64,000 bases of DNA from Pseudocercospora fijiensis CIRAD86 (GCF_000340215.1 NW_006921535.1:2987323-3051322); one strand, 5' to 3'; positions 11,104 through 20,733 are shown, counted from the stretch's first letter. Program-made: numbers and translations. Notes: a model not told the origin generated them from the sequence alone.

Positions 11104-11697
11104 ATGCCCTCGTCGCCTAAATGCGTAGATAAATATCTTTAGAGGCTAAAGGGCAAGGGTAAAGTAAGCTAAGTATAGGGAGACCGTAGCGAGAACGAGA
11201 TATCGGAAGAGTAAGGCTCTCCGTAGTATATACGAAGGAAGGGGGTTCCTCGGAAAACAGTACCGAAAAATAAGAAGGCTATAGGTAGATAGGAGAAGGC
11301 TAAAAAGAGTAGGCGGACGAAGACTATCGCGAAGAAAAGTTATCTTTCTATTAAAAGAAAGGGAACAAGGCAGGACTCGACGACAAAGAAGCGGCGCTTT
11401 AAACTAGGTACTATTGCCCTTCGCTAGATCCGGCTTTTCTAAAACAAAAGAGGGACCGAGCTTTTAATCCCTAAGACTCCCTTCTAGCGACTCGTCCGAG
11501 AAATTACATTAGATTTTCGGTCTAGTATACGATTTACGGCTAAGGCGATTAGTGCTCTTTAGGAAGCTACGGAGGCATTTCTCGTAACCGAGCTTAAGCT
11601 TTCAAACCTCCTTGCTATCTATACGAAGCGGGTTACTCTTCAAAATAAAGATATATAGCTTCTAGCTAAAATTCGGCGTCGGTTTATAGCGGATTAG
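11104..11697 (+). pseudogene. Histone H3-like protein 1 carried by the hAT element
   Basis: One frame from ATG 11104 holds together for 197 codons, with stops only at TAG/TAA. Residues 1-100 are a long lysine/arginine-rich tail unlike the canonical H3 tail. From residue 102 it follows the H3 core: GTIALR, then TELLIPKTPF, RLVREITLDF, RFTAKAISAL, EATEAFLV, SNLLAIYTKRVTLQNKDI and KIRRRF. The H3 landmarks GTVALR, LIRKLPFQRLVREIAQDF, AIHAKRVT and KDIQL are all matched in order. Spacing is mostly H3-like, with a few extra residues before TELL. The long tail recalls centromeric H3 variants, but the loop-1 insertion typical of CENP-A is not seen. It could be a captured host H3 variant or a long-standing transposon gene. 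First apparent stop at 11695-11697. Confidence 0.82.
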
Positions 11698-11805
11698 TTG
11701 GAAATTGTATTTAGTCGTTAGATTAACCTAGGAGGAGGCCCATTTTCGCATCCTTTTACCGGCTATAGGTACCGGCTATATTTCTAATTTTATCTCCGCG
11801 CCGTC
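11698..11805 (+). other. Short spacer or intron with two CCGGCTA motifs
   Basis: CCGGCTA copies lie at about 11760-11780. The frame of H3-like gene 1 fades out here and a new open frame appears after about 11806. I cannot say whether this is an intron joining the two or an intergenic spacer. Confidence 0.4.
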
Positions 11806-12440
11806 ACTAAATCTAAGGTACGAAGTAGAAACCTAGCGCTCTATATTTACCCGGCTATTATAGAGACGAGCTACATTTAGATTAGTTTCTTCGTATATCG
11901 CGACCTAGCGGGTAGTAAGCGAAAGGGCGATAGAACGTTTATAATACGTCTCTATTTAGACCTAAAACACAAAGGTCCTAAGGAGCCCTAGCATCCTAAC
12001 TATAAGGAGATTCTTTAGCATTAGCACTTTAATCCTCTATACTACGAGGTAGATAGTAAGCCTGCGAGAGAGAAACTTTAACGAGAAATTCTCTATAATA
12101 CGTAGCGCTATTGTATAGCTATAGATACGTACTAAGTCCGGCAACTCGAAGAAGAATTGAGATAGCGTATTAGCGACCGAGGAAGAGATCGATAGTATAC
12201 TAGTAGAGTCGAGGTCTTATAAGCGAAGTATAAGATAATATAGGCTCTTAGTCGTATAGAGTAACGTACTATATAAATAACTAGGCGTACTACTCTTATT
12301 TACTTACGACCTATATCCTAGGATACTCTTCTCGTACTTTTTATACTCTTTTCTAATACCTTATCTATAAGCGCTCCGCGACAACCGAGTGAATATAAGC
12401 TATAGGGTTTCCGCTCGGTACCTTAGCCTCCGAGATAGGG
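11806..12440 (+). pseudogene. Unknown hAT cargo ORF downstream of H3-like gene 1
   Basis: One plus-strand frame is coherent over about 200 codons with RIP-type stops only. Recognisable stretches are RSRNLALYIYPAIIETSYI, FFVYRDLAGSKRKGDRTF, IIRLYLDLKHKGPKEP and FNPLYYEVDSKPAREKL. It is basic and probably soluble. I recognise no family. It may be a separate gene or a C-terminal extension of H3-like gene 1. Confidence 0.5.
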
Positions 12441-12968
12441 CGGAGTTGAATTTAGAGCGATAGCCGGCACTCGTAGCCGGCATATAGAGACGGTAGTAGG
12501 CCTTTTCCTACTAAATGACTAGCTTGTTTAGTATAGCCTACCTGATATTTCTTATATTTACTAGTAATAGGCCTAGGTTACTTATAAGATTACTATAGCT
12601 AGTAAAGGCATTACTAAAGAATATCTATACTATAGTAAGATACTATTATTACGCCGGCTATTTATTAAAAGGAGGCTTTCGCCTATTACTATACCGGCTA
12701 TATATGCCGGCTATATTTCAAAGTCTCCCGTACCTGCCTTTTTTAGCCGTGCCTGCCTTCTTTCCTTGCTCTAACGTTACTATAATATAGGCTTGCGCGA
12801 AGCTTACTCTGTTGCCTAGCGACACCGCGATACTACCGCTATATTCAACCTTCGCATCGATACCTATACCTCTGCGCTCTATATCTACTACCTCCGTAAT
12901 ACCCTCGCTCCGCGCGCTTTCGTATACCTTCGTAACGTACTTTTTTCCTCAATTCGACGACTTTTATA
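12441..12968 (+). other. Spacer between unknown ORF and H3-like gene 2
   Basis: No domain is seen. It contains CCGGC motif pairs at 12462-12482 and 12694-12716. A C/T-rich region at about 12725-12960 looks like a promoter or 5' UTR of H3-like gene 2. A TAACTAAG at about 12992-12999 could be a branch/acceptor of a 5' intron. Confidence 0.45.
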
Positions 12969-13233
12969 ATAGCGAGTCTACTTAACTAAGTTACGACGCC
13001 TCGCAAGAAGGGACCTAGTACTTCTGCGGGTCGTAATAAGACCGGAAATAGTAGAACGAGTACAGTATATTAACGTAAGAGGGCTGCTACTACTGCCGCT
13101 AGCTCCGGTACTAGAAAGGGCGTCGCGAGCAAGGCTCCGCGTAAGACAACGGCGGGCAAGGCTCTACGTAAGACGACAATTAGCGCTTCTACTACTAGTA
13201 GCAATCGTACGAAGCGTCGATAGCGCCTAGGAA

Positions 13234-13312
13234 GTAAGTCCTATTTATAGCCGGCAGCGTAGCCGGCAGCGTAGCCGGCATTCTTACTGTCTTTTTACTA
13301 ATCCTTCTTTAG
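13234..13312 (+). other. Intron 1 of H3-like gene 2 with three CCGGC motifs
   Basis: GTAAGT donor, TTACTAAT branch site (13296-13303) and CTTTAG acceptor. Removing 79 bp joins a phase-1 codon into GTVALR. The intron contains three TAGCCGGCA repeats (13248-13281). Confidence 0.85.
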
Positions 13313-13495
13313 CCGTAGCCCTCCGTAAGATTCGGTAGTATTAGAAGAGTTCTAAGCTCCTAATCCGCAAAGCTCCTTTCTAACGACTTATTCGCGAAAT
13401 TGCCTAGGATTATAGAACGGACCTTCGCTTCTAAGCCTCCGCGATAGGCGCCCTTTAAGAGGCTATAGAAGCCTACCTAGTTCGTATCTTCGAAT

Positions 13496-13543
13496 ATATG
13501 TTTCTCTTCTACCTCTTTTCGGACTATACTAATACTATTTTAG
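13496..13543 (+). other. Intron 2 of H3-like gene 2, donor destroyed by RIP
   Basis: TACTAAT (13527-13533) and TTTTAG (to 13543) are intact. The donor now reads ATATGT; one TG-to-TA change would explain the loss of GTATGT. Removing 48 bp aligns FE-S-VNLIAIYAKR to the H3 FEDTNLCAIHAKR region with no gap. Confidence 0.75.
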
Positions 13544-13629
13544 CGGTCAACCTTATAGCTATCTACGCGAAGCGTATAACGATTATAGACAAGGATTTTA
13601 AAGCACTCGATTAGATTCTAAAAGGCTAG

Positions 13630-14043
13630 AATGTCTATATTCGAGACGGTGCTAGGTAGGATAGATATTCTAGTAGAAAGGATGTTCGTAGTGTTATCTG
13701 CAAGCTTTTCTGTATACGAAATAAGCCGCTGTTATACGGCGCTGTATACCGCACTCTAAATACTCTCTAAGTATATGTACATAGTATAGTATACTTTATT
13801 AGCCGTACGGAATAGAAGTCTCCTAAAATCGCGTTAGTACTAAGCAGTAAAAAGGCCGGCTACGCTGCCGGCTACGCTGCCGGCTACGCTACTAGCTACG
13901 CTACTAGGTTTTTCGAAGAACTAAAAGAAGATAGACATTCCGGTTGATTTGTATTAGTTTAGATTTTTATAAAAAGAAAACAGGGAAAAATAAGGAAGGT
14001 TGAAGAGCCTAATAGTTATAGTTATAGGCACTATCCCTGTTTT
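13630..14043. other. Spacer between convergent H3-like gene 2 and minus-strand ORF
   Basis: A cluster of CCGGCTA-related units lies at 13854-13908. AT-rich sequence follows, with A-runs near 13970-14005. An inverted match (aaaacaggga at 13977 and tccctgtttt at 14033) could form a stem. The minus-strand ORF may extend into this stretch. Confidence 0.45.
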
Positions 14044-14493
14044 CTAGAGTATATTATATACCTGCCTTCGCAACTCTACCTAATACTCCCTCTAAATATC
14101 CTTATACTCTACCTACTAAAAATTCAACTAGGTACCTAGACCTACAGCTGCCTCTATATCTTTTACTATCTTCTATAGGTTGAAGGCCTCTTCTATAGCA
14201 GCCTCTACCTCCTTATATAATACGAAGTCACTACCTACCCTACCCTTTATATCTCCTAAATAACTAAGAGTTCTAAGGAACGAACTAGCATTCGGCCTTA
14301 GTATAGCGAGTAACTAGTAGAACGTTCTACAGAGCTGCCTTATAGCTCTTTTATATACTATGCCGATACCGAGGGAGGAGCTATCCTAGTACTTAATATT
14401 GTCGAATAGTTCGGTAGGAAAGTATATAAACTTCTTAAGGAGGAGGACTTCTAGGGAAATCGATGAGTTCTGCCTAGATCTAGATAAAGACAT
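14044..14493 (-). pseudogene. Unknown minus-strand ORF in the hAT element
   Basis: An ATG at 14493-14491 (minus) opens a frame of about 149 codons, beginning MSLSRSRQNSS and broken only by TAG. Recognisable stretches are KKFIYFPTELFDN, RAIRQLCRTFY, SSFLRTLSYLGDIKGRVGSDF and EVEAAIEEAFNL. Predicted mainly helical, no transmembrane segment. No family recognised. It is antisense to all other hAT genes and starts 8 bp from a tRNA-like sequence. The region keeps more CA and TG than its surroundings. Confidence 0.5.
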
Positions 14494-14501
14494 TCTGCTA
14501 A

Positions 14502-14581
14502 GCAGTTAGGGAATTGAACCGTAAACGAAAGGATGAAATTTATACCTAAGGAGTACAGTTTCCGAACTGAACTATAATGCC
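14502..14581 (-). pseudogene. Degenerate tRNA-like sequence
   Basis: On the minus strand tatagttcagttcgg resembles an A box and D arm, and ggttcaattcc resembles a B box and T arm. A tgtac/gtata stem with a 7-base loop (tccttag) lies where the anticodon arm should be. The loop lacks T at position 33 and the acceptor ends do not pair well. It is therefore at best a pseudo-tRNA or the head of a tRNA-derived element. Confidence 0.4.
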
Positions 14582-14583
14582 TT

Positions 14584-14600
14584 ATGTGTGTGTGTGTATG
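14584..14600 (+). repeat. TG microsatellite
   Basis: A run of TG dinucleotides survives here. TpG is a RIP target, so its persistence suggests weak RIP locally or a young expansion. Confidence 0.7.
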
Positions 14601-14810
14601 CTTTTGATTAGTTAGTACCCTTAGCTAATTGTCTATAGATTTGAGGTTATATAAGTACCTTTATACAACTACGTAGCCTAAGTAGGATTCGAAAATTCTA
14701 TAAGTACTAAGGACTAAAAATGCCGGCCACGCTGCCGGCTACACTACTAAGTCTTACAAAGGGCTTGCTTAAAGCTACGTATACATTCGTACACTTCTTA
14801 AAAACCGATA

Positions 14811-14925
14811 AATTATATAGTTCGAACCAGCTACTTATATAGTTGCTTAGCAAACCAACCTAAACCAAACTAGAGTTTCGGCTTAGCAAACTAAACTAAA
14901 CCAACCCGAACTACTGCGGGGTCTA
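14811..14925 (-). repeat. hAT right terminal inverted repeat
   Basis: Read on the minus strand it begins TAGACCCCGCAGTAGTTCGG and matches the left end with one difference over the first 19-20 bp. Inner similarity is patchy out to the ttcgaa/tatata block near 14815-14826. A CCGGCTA pair lies just inside, at 14722-14747. Confidence 0.85.
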
Positions 14926-14933
14926 GTTACGAG
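14926..14933. repeat. 8-bp TSD of the hAT element (right), gttacgag
   Basis: Exact duplicate of 5387-5394. The Gypsy A protease frame resumes here. Confidence 0.92.
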
Positions 14934-17900
14934 ATACACGTCGTTAAGGAACTTAGCGCTAAGTTCCTTATAGCGATAGATATTATCGGTCCGGAGGGCA
15001 TTAAGATTAACGTACTATACTATACGGCGACGATTAACTCCTATAAAAAGGCAAAGATTCCCCTACTAGTAAGCCGCAAGGACTAGGTCAAGTTCCGTAT
15101 AGTAGTATACTCTAGCGACGAGAACGTAGTTCTAGTACCGCAGACGTTAACTTCGGTACCTGTCTATTTTAGAGCTAATCTCCCTTCCGACCGAGACGTA
15201 GCTTTCTACCCTTAAAACTAGGAACTTAAGAACAAGGCCCTAACTATCTACGCCGTAGTCGTAGACGCCGTAGTGAATTTCGTATAGGTTCGTAACGATA
15301 CTAACTACCTATAGACGTTACTACGATATATAAAAATAGGGTACGTACGTAAGTGTAATTACTATAGCTGCTACTATATCGCGCCCGAGGAGTATATAGC
15401 GGCCGGCCTTCCGCTACCGGACCTGCCGAACCCTATAAAGGAGACGTAGCTTTTTAATAGCGTAACTGCGTACAGCACCGAGGAGTAGGCACGACTTATC
15501 GAGGCTATAGTAAAAAAGCACGAAGACCTATAGAAGGATAAAGGCACTACCGTAGACATCCCTAAGTCCGATTTCCTAGAAGTTACGCTAAAACTAGGCT
15601 ACGAGAATAACAAGGTCCCTATAGTAGCGTATCTACTCTACGCCCTAGATAAGGAGGTCGTAAACAAGACGTTCGACCCGCTATACGTATAAGGAAAGAT
15701 ATCCTTTACTACTAAGCCTACTTAATTCGGGTTCCTAGTCTTTGTAGTTTAGAAAACGACGATAGTAGACGGCAAGCTAGTCCGTAAAGGCCGTATAGTC
15801 GTAGACATCCGAGGCCTAAATAAGATTACGGTTAAGGACTCTTACCCGCTCCCTAGATAGGAGGACATAATTAAGGCGCTACGCGGTTCCTCGTATATTA
15901 TAATAGTAGACGCCGTCGCGTTTTTCTATTAATAGGTAGTAGCTAAAAAGGACTATAGCAAATTCGCGATTAATAGCTACCGCGGCTAGGAACAGATACA
16001 TATAGCTATTATAGGTTTCTCGAATAGCGTACAATATGTCTAGCGCTAGCTTAACAAGATCCTTAAGCGATACAAATCCTACTACCGTACTTACATCGAT
16101 AATATTATTATCTACTCCCGTACCTTCGAAGAGTACCTATAGTATCTAGACGCCGTTTTCGAGTACCTAGCAGGCAAGAACATTAGTATCGTACTATATA
16201 AGTCGTTCCTCGCTTATCTATCTACGAAGCTTTTAGGCTAACGAGTATTAGGACTAGGATATACTACTTACGAGGAGAAGGTCTAGGCTATTCTAGACTT
16301 AAAATTCCCTACTACGCTAAAGGATATCGAATTTTACTTAGGACTTACTAGATAGCAACGCTAGTATATTCTATACTACTCTACGATTACGATGCTATTC
16401 GAGAATCGTAAGAAGGAGCTCTTACGCTTTAGCCTAGCTAATAAAGGCAATAAGCGCAAACGCTACGCGGCTAGGACCCTAGCCTTCGACTCGGATAAAT
16501 CGCTAGAGATAGAACACAAAGCCTTTAATATCCTAAGATAGATATACCGCGATATTAAGTTCTCCTATTACGCGGACCCTAATCGCCCTATATATATCAA
16601 CCTAGATGCCTACGTAGGAGGGTTCGCGGTAGTAGTATACTACGTTAAAGGAGACTTAGAGCCGACTATCGAGAATAGCAAGGCCGTACGCTTCCCGGCA
16701 GATTAGATACAAGTTATTATATACCTTAGCAAAGCCCTTACGGACGTAGAAAAGCGGTACCTAGCTACCGAACTCGAGGTTAGCGGACTAGTCTAGACGG
16801 CTCGCAAAGTACGAATAATCCTATAAGTAGTACGTAAGCCGGTATATGTTTTTTCCGACTATATAGCGGCCCTAGGCATTACTACGGTAGCGAGTCTCGC
16901 GACAACTATATCTACGGACAAGCTTAATCTCCGCCTAGTACGAGCTAGTTAGTACCTCTCCTAGTACCCCGAGCTTAAGGTCTACTACCGCCTAGGACGC
17001 CTTTACGGCATACTAGACGTATTAAGTAGGCTCGTAGCGGACCTCGATCGGGTAGCAGATTAAGCGTACGATACGTTAGATCCTCTCGCGTACGACGATC
17101 TAGTCCCTATAAATAATATAGTCGACGCGTACTACGTATACCTATACGAGAGTAAAGGTACAATCTGTTTTTACGCTACGCTAGTCGATAAACACTCTAG
17201 TAGAACGTAGACGTCCGATAAGCCTATAGTGTTCTACTTAGTGCTCGTAGAACTCGCTACGGAATTTAAGGACGACTTAAAGGCAGGATACGCCGAGGAT
17301 CCCTATTAGGCTACAATTCTAGCGTAGTTAAACGTAGTAGAGGGACGCCGGCTACGAGATGCCGCTAAGAGAACTCTAGATAAGGACGCTAACCCTAATT
17401 ATAAAGAGGCAGACATTATAGGCGAGGCCGAGTTAAGCCTATTAGGACTCTGCTTTTTCTTACGTAACGACCTTATCTATTTTAAGGACGATACTAACGG
17501 TAGGGAGAGGCTATATATTCCCCGTTCCCTATATAAAGAAGTTTTCTAAATAGCCTACGATTATTATTACTACGTAGGTTACTACCGCATATACGCTCGT
17601 CTATACGCTAGCTTCTATATACGCCGGCTCGGGCGCGAGGTCTCTAAGTATATCGCTTATTACTCCGAGTGTATCTTAAACTAGACGCTACGCTATCCTC
17701 TATATAGTAAATTGCAACCAATTAGATACTAGCCTATTCTATAGTACGCTATTACTACGGACTAGGTTTACGGCCTGCTACCTAATAAAGACAGCTACGA
17801 TAGTTTCCTTACTAAGACGTGCAAGTACTCTAAGCGCGTTATACTACGCAAGTGCAAATTAACGTAGACGGCGTAGTAGTACGGTAGCGATTAGATCTAA

Positions 17901-18990
17901 GGATATATCGAAATAGAGCGCAACCTTCCGGCTATTATAATCGGCGACCGGGACCCTATTTAGCTTAGTAACTTTATAAAAGCAGCCTTTAAGAAGTTAG
18001 GTACGAGGTTCTTTGTAATAACGGCGTACTACCCTTAGTCGGACGGCTAGTCTAAGCGAACTAATTAGACCGTAGAAATCGCACTACGATTCTTTACCTC
18101 TAATTATCCGGACGCTAATTAGACGGACGCACTTCCGTATATCTAGGCCGAGCTTAATAACGCTAGAAACGCCTCGACTAGAGAGGTACCTAATATTCTA
18201 ATTTAAGGATTTAAGACCAACTTAGACGCGCTAAACCCCCTTACTAAGCTCCCTACTAAGGACTACTTAGTATTAAGATAGGAGGTATGCGATTAGGCCG
18301 CGGACTCGCTCGCGTAGGCGGCAGCGATAATAAAGGACCGATACGACCGCAAGTATCGCCCTATTTCCTTTAAGATAGGCTAAAAGGTACTGCTTAAATT
18401 ATATAAGGGATACCGCCTACTAGGGAACCCTAATCGCAAGCTCTCTATATAGCGTACTAGACTATTTAAGGTGCTACGCCTAGTTAGCAACCTCGCGTAC
18501 GAGCTCGATCTCCCCCTAGTAATACGTATCTATCCTATAATCTTAGTTTCGTAGCTAGAACTATACCCTAAGGGCTGTAACCTATACGACCGAGAGATAC
18601 TAGAGCCGGGCCTAGTAGATAAAGCACCCTTTAATAACAACTATCTATACCTAAAAGCGCTATATTACGAGATTAAAAAGCTCCTCGGACGTAGAGTCTC
18701 TAGAGGTAAGACGCAGTATCTAGTTAAGTAGCGTAGCTATAGTTACGTATATAACGTTTAGTACGATATCGATAACCTCCGCGACTTAGCGGAACTTGTC
18801 TAGGAATACGATCGCCTCTACCTATAACAAGCGTTACGATAGCAAGCGTTACGTTAGCAAGCGTTACGTTAGCAAGCGGCACGTTAGTAAGCGCTATAAT
18901 AGCAGGCACCGACAGCGCCGTCCCTAAGCGCGCCGTAGTTAATAGTAGGAGAACTGTAGGCTCGGCCTTCTCGGAGGCCTAGCTTGCGTA
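14934..18990 (+). pseudogene. Gypsy A pol part 2: RT, RNase H, integrase, chromodomain
   Basis: Domains in order on the plus strand. End of protease and linker, about 14934-15640. Reverse transcriptase, about 15640-16340, with RPxK-type start, DIRGLNKIT and the catalytic YIDN (from YMDD) at 16092-16103. RNase H, about 16540-17050 (YADPNRPIYINLDAYVGGF; VFSDYIAALGI). Integrase zinc region, about 17545-17690, ending SKYIAYYSECILN. Integrase core with SYDSFLTKTCKYS, IIGDRDPI (17940-17960) and FFVITAYYP. Chromodomain-like end, about 18690-18825 (GKTQYLVK.RSYSY, YDIDNLRDLAELV). A glutamine-rich repeat follows. Stops sit at Q/W codons. Together these make the cDNA copy and integrate it; the chromodomain guides targeting in related elements. 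Confidence 0.9.
18826..18906 (+). repeat. Glutamine-rich tandem repeat after the Gypsy A chromodomain
   Basis: About five 15-bp units, cagcaagcgttacg/tagcaagcgttacg, encode QALRQ repeats (Q partly TAG). The period is a multiple of three, so the repeat grew inside a translated frame. Confidence 0.75.
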
Positions 18991-19430
18991 ACTCCTAAAG
19001 AACGGCTATATAGAAGGTTAACTAAGTAGCACTATACGCAATAATAGGCATCTCTATCGCGGTATATTACGTTATAGCATTATTGTCTATAATTAAATCG
19101 CACTCTACTTTACTTCGTTTTAAAACGCAAATAGTTTACTTTATTGTTCCCCCCCTATTATCGCTCTAAAGCGCGTAGCGACGCGTCTTATTATTGTTAT
19201 TAACGTAGGACGCGTCCTATTATCGGACGGGCTGTACTACATATATAAACGGCGCGGCGCAAGCGAGGTAAAGTTTGCGTTATAATAACGTAGAACGCCC
19301 TAGCAACGCCGGCAGTCTTTAGTTACTACGTATACGTAATATACTAAATTCTTTCTACTCCGCTTAATACTATTTCTATTATCCTTACTAAGTATACGCC
19401 GCCTTAACTACTAGCTTAGACGATAACATC
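18991..19430 (+). other. Gypsy A spacer between pol and the extra ORF, with TATA-like motif
   Basis: If TAA codons are read as former CAA, the pol frame continues into a hydrophobic stretch (about 19025-19095, VALYAIIGISIAVYYVIALL). Beyond it an inverted repeat of acgcgtc/gacgcgt units lies at 19172-19215. A TATATAAAC at 19241-19250 sits in a GC-rich setting and could be an internal promoter for the extra ORF. Confidence 0.4.
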
Positions 19431-20733
19431 TATTACTAAAATAGAGCGTAGCGAGCGCTACTGTCCGCTAGCGGGCGAGCGCGGCTCTCCTATATAATAG
19501 CAATACGCCTATAAAGAAAACGAGCTCTTAGAACTAAGCTAGTAGTAGCTACCTTAGCGTCGTAAGGTTAGCGGCCTACTATTTGCCGTAGTACTACTAT
19601 AAATCGAGTACTACGAGGACTACGTTAGCTCGCCTAAACATATCGCGTAGGCGAACCTTAACAAAATCCCTTATAATAAGGTCCCGGTAGAGTTATACCG
19701 CGAGCTCGACCGGCTGCTACTAGAAAACATTAGTAACTTCGTTAACGCTACGGTATAGGCACGAATCTATCGTACGCTAGTACCGCGCCTACTATTACGT
19801 AGAAGAACTATATAGGTAAACCCTATTACCTTCGAGGACTTCTTCCTAAAGTACTACGGCTCCGATAGGGTATATATTATACGAATTCGCTTAATCGACC
19901 TCTCCGAACTTAGCTACCTACCCCTACTACTGCTCGACCCTAAAGCTAATCTAAAGGACCGCAATACCTTACGCTATATCGCTATCTTATTATAGTAGGG
20001 CGCTAGTATTAACGGCTACGAGATAGGTAATTACGCTAGCTAGGCTACGTTTTTTAGCCTACCGTAGTTCTATTAGTTCCTAGACGCTAAGCTAGACGTC
20101 GCTTAGGACGGCTAGCGATACCGCGTTATTGTCCCCGATCCCTAGTACGCTAAATTGTTTTACGATCTAGTAGAGATCCCGGACTAGGTCCGTAACTATA
20201 ATATCTACTACGCGATCCGGACGCTCGCTAAGCTCGACCTTACTCTAACGTCTTATAAGGAGAATAGTATACCCTTCGCGGTACCCTATACCTAGACTGC
20301 CTTTTAACTTATAAGCGCCTTAGCTAGCTACGGCTTCGCAAAGAACGCCCTCAATAAGCTATACGAGATCCTTACTAGTATACTAGGCTAGGACGAGACC
20401 GAACTAAACCTTATATCCGTATACGTATAGATTGTATAGATTGTAGTATATACGGTAGATAGACTAGAAGACGAAACGCTAGAGCAGGCCGACGAGCGCC
20501 TTAATTAGACTACTAATTACTATAACTTGCTAGGCTAGTTCGAGGAGGAATAGGACGTTACCGTAGAAGCAATAGTCTAGTAGTAGACAGCCGCGATGTA
20601 CGTAAAAGTATAAGAAAAGATTATTATACTCGAGCCCGTCGACCTAGTTACGTTCGATAGCACCGATTTACTAGACGCCTACCCTAAGTAATACGCTGCC
20701 TCTACGCGATTTTAGACGGAATGCCGTTACTAG
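19430..20733 (+). pseudogene. Gypsy A extra ORF (third gene), 5' part, function unknown
   Basis: A coherent plus-strand frame follows the spacer after pol. Legible stretches: KVPVELYRELDRLLLENISNF, EDFFLKYYGSDRVYIIRIRL, DLSELSYLPLLLLDPKANL, AKLFYDLVEIPD, SYGFAKNALNKLYEILTSIL. It has no catalytic motif I know and no obvious signal peptide. It ends at the Gypsy C insertion (TSD ctag at 20730-20733) and resumes at 52115. By position it would be the slot of an env-like or accessory gene in gypsy elements, but no envelope features are visible. Confidence 0.55.
20730..20733. repeat. 4-bp TSD of Gypsy C copy 1 (left), ctag
   Basis: ctag precedes the LTR and recurs at 52115-52118 directly after the right LTR. 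Confidence 0.75.

Larger units (their letters stand above)
12969..13629 (+). pseudogene. Histone H3-like protein 2 carried by the hAT element (three exons)
   Basis: Exon 1 (to 13233) encodes a basic tail with KAPRKTTAGKALRKTT, close to the canonical H3 tail motif around K9-K14. Intron 1 is 13234-13312. Splicing gives GTVALRKIR, exactly the H3 start of helix N. Exon 2 (13313-13495) continues with KLLIRKAPF, RLIREIA, DYRTDLRF, ASAIGAL, EAIEAYLVRIFE. Intron 2 is 13496-13543. Exon 3 gives VNLIAIYAKRITI and KDFKALD. Core spacing equals H3 once both introns are removed. It is nearer to canonical H3 than gene 1. The start codon is not resolved; the final stop is at 13627-13629. Confidence 0.85.
5395..14925 (+). 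mobile_element. hAT DNA transposon (9.5 kb) carrying histone H3-like genes and other cargo
   Basis: The element is bounded by terminal inverted repeats beginning TAGACCCCG and by the 8-bp TSD gttacgag. It interrupts the Gypsy A protease. Contents: subterminal repeats (5541-5845), an unknown three-exon gene (5990-7490), the hAT transposase (7629-10742), H3-like gene 1 (11104-11697), an unknown ORF (11806-12440), H3-like gene 2 (about 12969-13629), a minus-strand ORF (14044-14493) and a tRNA-like sequence (14502-14581). At 9,531 bp it is well above the 2.5-5 kb usual for hAT elements. Clusters of GCCGGCTA lie in its introns and spacers. RIP decay affects it throughout, but looks weaker between about 13930 and 14750. 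Confidence 0.92.

Noticed and set aside
14502..14581. Functional tRNA gene
   Set aside because: Poor acceptor pairing and missing T33; at most a pseudo-tRNA.
18724..18909. Minus-strand open frame with repeated valine/threonine units
   Set aside because: It is the antisense shadow of the glutamine-rich repeat at the end of Gypsy A pol.
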